Assembly: GCA_041612095.1 (NCBI GenBank)
Contig: JBFJJW010000021.1
Location: forward strand, 1-22,757
Direction: 5' to 3'
Length of the DNA: 22,757 nt
Source: Solimonas sp041612095
Lineage (GTDB): Bacteria; Pseudomonadota; Gammaproteobacteria; Nevskiales; Nevskiaceae
The notes under the pieces are model-generated. The model did no database searches and had not been told where the DNA came from. It was given only the letters and a program-made list of their open reading frames with translations. Made by a program: the position numbers and the translations under genes. This document shows, piece by piece, positions 15,149-21,770 of the stretch (positions are counted from its first letter, which is position 1; each line of letters starts with the position of its first letter).

Positions 15149-15436
15149 ATGTCTTCAGCACAAACCGCGCAGGAACGTCAGTTGGCCGTATTGCTGGTGC
15201 AGGCGCTGAATCTGGAAACCGTGGACGCGGCAGCCATAGCACCCGAAGCCCCCCTGTTTGGCCACGACGCCAACGGACTCGGACTCGACTCCATCGACGC
15301 CCTCGAAATTGCGCTGGCGGTGCAGCAGGCGTATGGCGTCGAACTGCGCTCGGATGACGAGCACACCAAGCGCATCTTCGGTTCGTTGCGGGCGCTCAGC
15401 GCGCACATACAGGCCCAGCCTCCGCGCGCGGCCTGA
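15149..15436 (+). CDS. Acyl carrier protein, ApeE-like
   Basis: A 95-residue carrier protein with the phosphopantetheine serine (Ser48) in GLGLDSIDALEIALA. A GGGG ribosome binding site (about 15137-15140) precedes the ATG. It has a longer pre-serine loop (APLFGHDANGLGLDS) than the ACP at 12925-13173, typical of the second carrier of aryl polyene clusters. It is the first gene of block C and is closest to the ligase, so it may be the carrier that receives the aryl starter; that assignment is inference. Confidence 0.92.
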   Translation: MSSAQTAQERQLAVLLVQALNLETVDAAAIAPEAPLFGHDANGLGLDSIDALEIALAVQQAYGVELRSDDEHTKRIFGSLRALSAHIQAQPPRAA

Positions 15437-15468
15437 CCCAGCCAGCGCAGGCAGCCGCATCCAACGCC

Positions 15469-16068
15469 ATGCCCGTACTCCTGATCGTGCTCTACGCGGT
15501 ATTGGTGCACCTGTCAGTTGTGCGTCACGCGCCCTTGCTGCAATGGCTGGCGCTGATCGTGTTGTGCCTGCTGCCCCTGCACCGATCACTGCTTGCCGGC
15601 CGCATGCTCGCCTGGACGCTGCTGCTGCTGTTGGCTGCTGGCCTGTATGGCCTGACCTACCTGGGCGGCGGCATCTACGCGCTGTTCCTGCCACCGGTGG
15701 TCCTGCCCGCAATGTTGCTGGCGGTGTTCGCCACCACACTGCGACCGGGCCGAACCCCCTTGGTGACACGCATGGCCATGCTTTCGCGGGGCGGTTCGCT
15801 GCCTGCGGAGCTGGTGCCGTACACCCGTGCGGTCACCTGGTTCTGGGTTGCAGTGCTGGCCGCGCAGACGCTCGCGGCGCTGCTGCTCGCATGGCTGGCG
15901 CCACTGGAGTTGTGGTCGGCCTATACCAACTTTGGTGCCTACGCCGTGCTGGCGCTGGCCTTTGCCAGCGAGTATCTGGTGCGACGCCTGCGTTACTCGC
16001 ATCTGCCGCATCAGACCGTCATCGAATACCTGCGCTCGCTGGTACATACCAACTACCGCACGCTGTGA
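15469..16068 (+). CDS. COG4648-type inner membrane protein, ApeG-like
   Basis: A 199-residue protein with about five to six hydrophobic helices (for example at 1-20, 25-36, 43-58, 66-88, 122-145 and 155-168) and a positively charged cytoplasmic tail. It matches the COG4648 membrane proteins found between the ACP and ligase genes in aryl polyene clusters. No catalytic motif is visible; the role may be in assembling or docking the synthase complex at the membrane, which is a guess. It lies 32 bases after the ACP gene and 13 bases before the ligase gene. No clear Shine-Dalgarno. Confidence 0.82.
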   Translation: MPVLLIVLYAVLVHLSVVRHAPLLQWLALIVLCLLPLHRSLLAGRMLAWTLLLLLAAGLYGLTYLGGGIYALFLPPVVLPAMLLAVFATTLRPGRTPLVTRMAMLSRGGSLPAELVPYTRAVTWFWVAVLAAQTLAALLLAWLAPLELWSAYTNFGAYAVLALAFASEYLVRRLRYSHLPHQTVIEYLRSLVHTNYRTL

Positions 16069-16081
16069 GCACGCGCTAGCC

Positions 16082-17398
16082 ATGATGCCGCTGATCGCAC
16101 AGTATCGGCCAGATCGTGTTGTGGCCTGGCGCGGAACCGAGGCTGTCACGCAGGCACAGTTTCTGGCCGCTGTCAGGGCCCTTTCGCAGACGCTGCCGAG
16201 CGCTGCCGCCGCCGTCAATCTGTGCGAGGACCGCTACTGCTTCATGCTGGCGTTCGCGGCGTTGTGCCTGAGGGGACAGACCAATCTGCTGCCGTCCAGC
16301 ACCGCCGTACAGGTGATCGAGGACATCGTCGCCAGCCAGCCCGGCAGCTATATCCTCAGCGACCGGGAACTGGCGCATGCGCCCTGCCCGGTGATCATCG
16401 TGGATGGCAGGCAGAGCGCCCCGCCGGCACAGACCGCACTGGAGGTGAGCGCCGACCATGTCGCTGCGGTGGCCTATACCTCGGGCAGTACCGGCCAACC
16501 ACAGGCGCACGCCAAATCCTGGCGTACGCTGGTCGAAACTGCACGGCTGGCGGCCACCCGCTTCTCAGTAGGCGCAGCAGTACCGAACATTGTTGCCACC
16601 GTACCTGCGCAGCATATGTACGGCCTCGAGACCACAGTGATGATGCCGCTGGTCAGCGGCAGCGCCGCCAGCTGCAGCCGGCCATTCTTTCCGCGAGATC
16701 TGGCGGACGCGCTGTCCGCCATCCCGGCACCCCGCCTGCTGATCACCACTCCGGTGCACCTGCGCGCCTGCCTCAGCAGTGGCATCACCCTGCCGCCGCT
16801 GCAGATGATCATCTCGGCTACCGCGCCGATGAGCCCAGAGCTTGCAGCGAAGATCGAGCAGCGATTCGGTGCGGACCTGCGCGAGATCTACGGCTGCACC
16901 GAGGCTGGCAGCATGGCCGTACGACATACCTGCGACAGCGAGATCTGGGAGCTGCACCCCGGCATGCGATTCGTCGAAGCGGCCGGAAAGGTCAGCGTGC
17001 TGGCCGCACATCTGCCGCTGGCAATCGAACTCGACGATCACATCGAAGTTCTGACGAGCAACCGCTTTCGTCTGCTCGGCCGCGGCAACGATTTGCTCAA
17101 GGTTGCGGGCAAGCGCGCGTCCCTGCAGGCCCTCAACCGAGCGCTGCTGGCCATTCCGGGCGTGGAGGATGGCGCGGTATTCGTGCCGGACGCCGGCAGC
17201 CAGCAGGAGTCGCGCCCGGCCGCCCTGGTCGTGGCACCGCAGTTGACCGAGGCTGAGATTCTCAAGCAGCTGTCCGCGAGTGTGGACCCGGTACTGCTAC
17301 CGCGTCCGCTGCTACGCGTAGAGCGACTGCCGCGCGATGCGGTAGGCAAACTTCCGCGCGCTGCGCTGCTGGCTGCGCTGGAGCGCGCCGATGCCTGA
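16082..17398 (+). CDS. Aryl:ACP ligase (ANL superfamily), ApeH/XanA2-like
   Basis: The start at 16082 (MMPLIAQYRPD) gives 438 residues and lies 13 bases after the previous gene; the longer frame from 15827 overlaps the membrane protein gene throughout. Adenylation motifs are AYTSGSTGQPQ (about 131-141), REIYGCTEAGS in the middle and LLGRGNDLLKVAGKRAS after it. The C-terminal AVGKLPR has the catalytic lysine at about 423. The lysine usual in the P-loop is shifted (QPQAHAKSW), as in related aryl polyene ligases. Family knowledge: XanA2 activates 3-hydroxybenzoate and loads it onto an ACP. The substrate here is thus probably the product of the chorismatase in the divergent operon. Its stop overlaps the next gene by 8 bases. 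Confidence 0.92.
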   Translation: MMPLIAQYRPDRVVAWRGTEAVTQAQFLAAVRALSQTLPSAAAAVNLCEDRYCFMLAFAALCLRGQTNLLPSSTAVQVIEDIVASQPGSYILSDRELAHAPCPVIIVDGRQSAPPAQTALEVSADHVAAVAYTSGSTGQPQAHAKSWRTLVETARLAATRFSVGAAVPNIVATVPAQHMYGLETTVMMPLVSGSAASCSRPFFPRDLADALSAIPAPRLLITTPVHLRACLSSGITLPPLQMIISATAPMSPELAAKIEQRFGADLREIYGCTEAGSMAVRHTCDSEIWELHPGMRFVEAAGKVSVLAAHLPLAIELDDHIEVLTSNRFRLLGRGNDLLKVAGKRASLQALNRALLAIPGVEDGAVFVPDAGSQQESRPAALVVAPQLTEAEILKQLSASVDPVLLPRPLLRVERLPRDAVGKLPRAALLAALERADA

Positions 17399-17693
17399 GT
17401 ACCGCGTCGAGGACTGCATCGGCGCTGACCATCCCAGTCTGCCCGGCCATTTTCCGGGGCGTCCATTGGTACCGGGTGTCCTGATTCTTGAACGGGTCGT
17501 CGCCGCGCTGCGGCAGGCCATCGGGTCGAGTCAGATTGTTGGCGCCCCAGCGATCAAGTTTCTGCGCCCTCTGTTTCCGGAACAGCGCTATACGATCATC
17601 CTTCAGATCCAGGTGCCAACTGCGCACTTCCGTTGCGAAGCCGCAGGGCAGCTGCTGGCGCAGGGCTCACTCAGCCTGAGCGTTCCGCCATGA
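17391..17693 (+). CDS. Second ApeI/FabZ-type 3-hydroxyacyl-ACP dehydratase
   Basis: A 100-residue single-hotdog protein, short but complete for this type. The FabZ signature LPGHFPGRPLVPGVLILE is intact, with His20 and the acidic Glu34. It should dehydrate the beta-hydroxyacyl-ACP intermediate. It overlaps the ligase stop by 8 bases and the acyltransferase start by 4 bases (ATGA). Compared with the ApeI-like gene at 12568-12915, this copy keeps the His/Glu pair and may be the catalytically competent one. Confidence 0.88.
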   Translation: MPEYRVEDCIGADHPSLPGHFPGRPLVPGVLILERVVAALRQAIGSSQIVGAPAIKFLRPLFPEQRYTIILQIQVPTAHFRCEAAGQLLAQGSLSLSVPP

Positions 17694-18595
17694 GTGCGCG
17701 TTGGCAGGCGCAGCGCGAACGCAGCACTCCGTTCATGCTGGCGTTGCTGATCCGTCTGGCGCGGGTGATCGGCAGAGCGCCGGTGCGGCTATTGCTGCAC
17801 CCGATCGTCGCCTATTTCCTACTGACCGGTGGCGCAGCGCGCACCGCCTCGCGGCGCTATCTGCGCCGGGCGCTGGGGCGAACGCCGCGCCTGGGGGACG
17901 TGGCCCGCCACTTCTTCTGTTTCGCCACTTGCGCGCTGGATCGCGTGTTCTTCCTGGCCGAGGGACGGCGGCCGCCGACGGAGGTCAAGGGACCGGAGCG
18001 CGCGCGCGAACTGGCCCGGAGCGGTCAGGGTTGTGTGCTGCTGGTAGCGCACCTCGGCAGCTTCGAGGCGCTGCGCATCAACGGCACGCATGAGCACCGA
18101 ATACCGGTGCGCATCCTGATGGATCGCCAGCACAACCCGATGATTACGCGGATGATGGAGGCGCTGAATCCGGAACTGGCTGCTGGCGTGATCGATGCCG
18201 CTCAGGGCGGCCCGGCATTGGTGCTGGAACTCAAGCAGGCGCTCGCCGCCGGCCACGTGGTTGGCATCATGGCGGACCGGCCGCGCGCTGGAGAGCAAAC
18301 GGTGATGGTCGATTTTCTCGGCGGGCGGATCGAGCTGCCCGTCGGGCCGTGGATACTGGCCGGGACCCTGGGCGTTCCGGTGCTGCTGGGATTCGGGCTT
18401 TATCGCGGCCATCGCTACGAATGCCACTACGAGATCCTTTCCGAGCGCCTGGAGCTGCCGCGTGCCGCGCGCCAGTCTGCACTGCAAGGCTATGCGCAGG
18501 CTTATGCGCAGCGCCTGGAGCATTACGTCCGTATCGCGCCATACAACTGGTTCAATTTCTATGACTACTGGACCGATGACACCCCTGCAGATTAG
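17690..18595 (+). CDS. LpxL/HtrB-type lysophospholipid acyltransferase, ApeJ C-terminal-like
   Basis: The start at 17690 (MSARWQAQRER), in an ATGA overlap with the dehydratase, gives 301 residues; the longer frame only extends back inside that gene. The HX4E motif of LpxL/LpxM acyltransferases is present in AHLGSFEALR (His121, Glu126), with DRQHNPMI and the family's C-terminal NWFNFYDYW. An N-terminal hydrophobic segment (about 15-45) would hold it at the inner membrane. It probably transfers an acyl or polyenoyl group to the anchor, and corresponds to the acyltransferase half fused to a glycosyltransferase in E. coli apeJ. Its 3' end overlaps the ketosynthase start by 20 bases. Confidence 0.88.
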   Translation: MSARWQAQRERSTPFMLALLIRLARVIGRAPVRLLLHPIVAYFLLTGGAARTASRRYLRRALGRTPRLGDVARHFFCFATCALDRVFFLAEGRRPPTEVKGPERARELARSGQGCVLLVAHLGSFEALRINGTHEHRIPVRILMDRQHNPMITRMMEALNPELAAGVIDAAQGGPALVLELKQALAAGHVVGIMADRPRAGEQTVMVDFLGGRIELPVGPWILAGTLGVPVLLGFGLYRGHRYECHYEILSERLELPRAARQSALQGYAQAYAQRLEHYVRIAPYNWFNFYDYWTDDTPAD

Positions 18596-19751
18596 CCACT
18601 GCACCGCAACCTCGGCGCTGGGCGCGGGCCTGGCTGCGCACTGGGACGCGCTGCGCAGCGAACGCAGCGGTCTGCAGCCTCGCCAGTACGAGGACTGCAC
18701 GCTGGCCTGCTGGACGGGTGAGGTAAAGGGCCTGGATCAGGCGCTGCAGGGCACCGCTGCAGCGTGGGATTGCCGCAACCATCGGCTCGCACGCCTGGCG
18801 CTGCAGCAGGATGACTTCATCGCTCAGGTGGCTGCGCTGCGCCAGCGGTATGGCGCGTCGCGCGTCGGCGTGTTCATCGGCACCAGCACCTCCGGTGTAC
18901 GTCACACGGAGCGCGCCTACGCGGAGCGCGCCGGCTCAGGCGAGTTGCCGGCCAGTTTCGACTATCGGCGTACGCACAATGTCTACGCCATCGCCGATTT
19001 CGTGCGCGAGGAGTTGCAGCTGTCCGGCATCGCGAGCGCAGTCTCGACTGCCTGCTCGTCCAGCGCCAAGGTGTTTGCATCGGCCACGCGGGCCATCCGC
19101 GCCGGCTACTGCGACGCCGCTGTCGTCGGGGGGGTGGACAGCCTCTGTCTGACGACCCTGCATGGCTTCCATTCCCTGCAGCTGGTTTCAGCCGACATCT
19201 GCCGCCCCGCCGACGCCAGACGCAACGGCATTTCGATCGGTGAAGCCGCCGGGTTTGCCATACTGGAACCGGATCGCGGTACGGCCCCCTTGCTGCTGGG
19301 GTACGGCGAAAGCAGCGATGCGCATCACATGTCGGCCCCCGATCCCGAAGGCCGTGGCGCCGCCGCCGCCATGCAGGCTGCATTGCAGCGCGCTGGGCTT
19401 GCGCCCGACCAGATTGACTACATCAACCTGCACGGCACCGGTACCCAGGCCAATGACCATGCCGAAGACCGCGGTGTGTGTGCATTGTTTGGTGCCGACA
19501 CCCCCTGCAGCTCGACCAAGGGCTGGACCGGCCACACACTCGGCGCAGCGGCCATTCTTGAAGCGGTGATCTCGTTGCTGTGCCTGCGGCACAGTTGGCT
19601 GCCGCGCAGTCTAACGACGACGGAGCGCGACCCCAGACTGGGCGCAGCGATACTGCTGCAGTCGCGATCGCAGCCTGTGCGCCACGTACTCAGCAACTCC
19701 TTCGGCTTTGGCGGCAGCAATTGCAGCCTGCTGTTCGGGTTGGGCCGATGA
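18576..19751 (+). CDS. Beta-ketoacyl-ACP synthase, ApeO-like
   Basis: The start at 18576 (MTPLQISHCT) gives 391 residues, in line with the family; an alternative ATG lies 15 bases upstream. The catalytic residues are Cys160 in STACSSS, His286 in LHGTGTQAND and His320 in GWTGHTLG. The C-terminal NSFGFGGSN is also standard. It is directly followed, with a 4-base overlap, by a truncated chain-length-factor-like gene. The two probably form the KS:CLF heterodimer that extends the aryl polyene, as described for ApeO:ApeC in E. coli; this pairing is inferred from family knowledge. Confidence 0.92.
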   Translation: MTPLQISHCTATSALGAGLAAHWDALRSERSGLQPRQYEDCTLACWTGEVKGLDQALQGTAAAWDCRNHRLARLALQQDDFIAQVAALRQRYGASRVGVFIGTSTSGVRHTERAYAERAGSGELPASFDYRRTHNVYAIADFVREELQLSGIASAVSTACSSSAKVFASATRAIRAGYCDAAVVGGVDSLCLTTLHGFHSLQLVSADICRPADARRNGISIGEAAGFAILEPDRGTAPLLLGYGESSDAHHMSAPDPEGRGAAAAMQAALQRAGLAPDQIDYINLHGTGTQANDHAEDRGVCALFGADTPCSSTKGWTGHTLGAAAILEAVISLLCLRHSWLPRSLTTTERDPRLGAAILLQSRSQPVRHVLSNSFGFGGSNCSLLFGLGR

Positions 19752-20539
19752 AGCCCCTGTTTGTGGACGCTGTCGGCATTGCCGCAGGCGGTCTTCCGGA
19801 CTGGGCCGCGGCCGCAACGGTGCTGCGAGGCGAAGCGCCCTACGCGTACGCCGACCTACCGGCCCATGCACCGGCGCTGCTCCCCGCGAACGAGCGGCGC
19901 CGCGCCACCGCGACCGTGCGCCTGGCGTTCCGCGCAGCGGAGGATGCCATCGCCACATCGCGTTTCGGCGCGCATCAACTGGCCACCGTGTTCTCCTCTT
20001 CGGAAGCCGACACCCCGGTGATGCACCGCATCGGCAGTGCGCTGGCAACGCCACAGCGCCTGGTGTCGCCCACGGACTTTCACAATTCGGTGCACAACGC
20101 CGCAGCCGGGTACTGGAGCATCGCCGCCGGATGCCGCGCACCTTCAATCAGCCTGTCGGCCTGGGACGCGGGCTTTGCTGTGGGCCTGCTGGAAGCCGCC
20201 GCACTCGCCGAGATCGATGGCCACGACGTGCTGCTGGTGGCCTATGACATTCCGGCGCCGGAGCCGCTGCACCAGAAGCGTCCGCTGAGCTGCAGCTTCG
20301 GTGTCGCGATGGTGCTGACACCAAACCCCGGCTACGGTCATCGCATCGACCTGCACCTGCTGGATGCCCAGGCATCCGAATCACGCATGCAGGACCCCGC
20401 ACTGGAGGCCTTGCGCGTCGGCAATCCGGCCGCGAGAGCCCTGCCGTTGCTGCAACTGTTGGCACAGCGGCGCGCGGGCGCCGTAACCCTGCCGGGATCC
20501 GGCCACAGTCGGCTGCGCATCTCGGTGGCGCCAGCATGA
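19748..20539 (+). CDS. Chain-length-factor-like protein, ApeC-like (ketosynthase N-domain only)
   Basis: The start at 19748 (MKPLFVDAVG) overlaps the ketosynthase stop (ATGA) and gives 263 residues, about two thirds of a normal ketosynthase. Recognisable are LATVFSSSEADTPVMHRI, PTDFHNSVHNAAAGYWSI and SISLSAWDAGFAVGL, which match the N-terminal ketosynthase domain (Ketoacyl-synt_2 type). The active-site cysteine position is occupied by a non-Cys sequence (SLSAWD), and the region holding the two catalytic histidines is absent. It cannot condense on its own and is best read as the chain-length partner of the preceding ketosynthase. Truncation is normal for this subfamily as I recall, so it is not a pseudogene. 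Confidence 0.85.
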   Translation: MKPLFVDAVGIAAGGLPDWAAAATVLRGEAPYAYADLPAHAPALLPANERRRATATVRLAFRAAEDAIATSRFGAHQLATVFSSSEADTPVMHRIGSALATPQRLVSPTDFHNSVHNAAAGYWSIAAGCRAPSISLSAWDAGFAVGLLEAAALAEIDGHDVLLVAYDIPAPEPLHQKRPLSCSFGVAMVLTPNPGYGHRIDLHLLDAQASESRMQDPALEALRVGNPAARALPLLQLLAQRRAGAVTLPGSGHSRLRISVAPA

Positions 20540-20988
20540 TCGACCGTGCGGCGCTGGCCGCTCTGATTCCACACGCTGGCAGCATGTGCCTGCTCGATCT
20601 GGTGGAGTCCTGGGATGCGCAGCAGATTCGCTGCCTCAGCACCAGCCATCGCGATCCAGCGCACCCCTTGCTCAGCGCAGGCAGCCTTTCCGCCCTGCAC
20701 CTGATCGAGTACGGCGCACAGGCGATGGCCGTGCATGGCGGCCTGCTGGCACAGCAGCTGGGCCGCCGTGCGGCTCCCGGCATGCTCGCGGCGATACGCA
20801 ATCTGCAGCTTTCGATCGACGAGCTGCAGCATCTGCAAGACCCGCTTTGCGTGGCCGCGAGCAAACGCCTGGTAAGTGCCAGCGGCTCGCTGTACGACTT
20901 TGAAGTACATGCCGGATCAAGGTTACTGGCCTGTGGTCGCTTATCGGTCATCACCGCCGCTACCGATACCACCCCCAGCTCTGGGTAG
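20536..20988 (+). CDS. Second ApeP-like hotdog dehydratase
   Basis: A 150-residue hotdog protein whose start overlaps the preceding stop (ATGA). It has LIPHAGSMCLLDLV with His13 and ALHLIEYGAQAMAVHGG with Glu58, the same motif layout and spacing as the ApeP-like protein at 6046-6510 (His16, Glu59). The dehydratase pair is therefore intact. The sequences are otherwise quite different, so this is not a recent duplicate. It is the eighth gene of block C and is followed after 33 bases by the methyltransferase. Confidence 0.84.
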   Translation: MIDRAALAALIPHAGSMCLLDLVESWDAQQIRCLSTSHRDPAHPLLSAGSLSALHLIEYGAQAMAVHGGLLAQQLGRRAAPGMLAAIRNLQLSIDELQHLQDPLCVAASKRLVSASGSLYDFEVHAGSRLLACGRLSVITAATDTTPSSG

Positions 20989-21021
20989 AATCTGCAGCCC
21001 ACCCGGTACCGGAAACAGCTC

Positions 21022-21741
21022 GTGCATACCCAACCCTCACCGCCTCTGTCCGTCCCACACGTGCCGGAATCGCGGTTCGGTGTCTGGTTTCTGGGCACGG
21101 CGACCTGGACACGGCATGTGCTAACACGCGCGGTGAACGATCTGGAGCGGTTGATTCCGGAACGCCGCCCGCGCTATCCGGTCATCGTCGATGTCGGCTG
21201 CGGCTGGGGCCAGTCATTTGCGCTGCTGAGCGCGCGGTTTGCCCCCGAACGGCTGATTGGCGTCGACGTCGACCCAAAAATGCTGAGCATCTCCGCCGCG
21301 ACGGCGCAATCCGCAGGCCTGGCCGTGGAACTGATACACGGCAGCAGTTCGCGCCTGCCCCTGCCGGACGCCAGTGCCGACATGCTGTTCTGTCACCAGA
21401 CCTTCCATCATCTGGTTGAGCAGGAACAAGCCCTGGCCGAATTCCGCCGGGTACTCAAGCCGGGTGGCGTATTGCTGTTTGCAGAATCCACGCGGGCCTA
21501 CATCCATTCCTGGATCATCCGTCTGCTGTTCCGGCACCCGATGGACGTACAACGCAGCGCTCCCGAGTTCCTGGCCATGCTCCGCACCGCGGGCTTTGAG
21601 ATCGACCCGAAGTCGATCTCCTACCCCTACCTGTGGTGGAGCCGCGCCGACCTGGGCCTGCTGGAGCGGTGTTTTGGCATCCGCCCCAGGGCCGACCGCG
21701 AAGAGACCTTGCTGAACCTGGCAGCCGTGCGAGGCGCCTAG
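21022..21741 (+). CDS. Class I SAM-dependent methyltransferase, ApeB-like
   Basis: A 239-residue Rossmann-fold methyltransferase (Methyltransf_11 type). Motif I is VIVDVGCGWGQS (about 54-65), motif II LIGVDVDPKM, motif III region PDASADMLFCHQTFHHL, and LAEFRRVLKPGGVLLF follows. The start at 21022 is GTG with a GGAAA ribosome binding site; no in-frame ATG fits better. It is the last gene of block C. In E. coli aryl polyene clusters a methyltransferase gene is linked to methylation of the aromatic head group; here it may methylate carbon or the phenolic oxygen, which the sequence does not decide. Confidence 0.85.
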   Translation: MHTQPSPPLSVPHVPESRFGVWFLGTATWTRHVLTRAVNDLERLIPERRPRYPVIVDVGCGWGQSFALLSARFAPERLIGVDVDPKMLSISAATAQSAGLAVELIHGSSSRLPLPDASADMLFCHQTFHHLVEQEQALAEFRRVLKPGGVLLFAESTRAYIHSWIIRLLFRHPMDVQRSAPEFLAMLRTAGFEIDPKSISYPYLWWSRADLGLLERCFGIRPRADREETLLNLAAVRGA

Positions 21742-21746
21742 ACGCC

Positions 21747-21759
21747 AGCGCCCAGCGCT
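21747..21759. terminator. Small hairpin between convergent methyltransferase and ilvD genes
   Basis: AGCGC (21747-21751), a CCA loop and GCGCT (21755-21759) form a 5-bp stem in the 29-base gap between the two stops. It is too short to be more than a weak candidate, with no T tract. Confidence 0.2.
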
Positions 21760-21770
21760 CGGCTGCTGCG

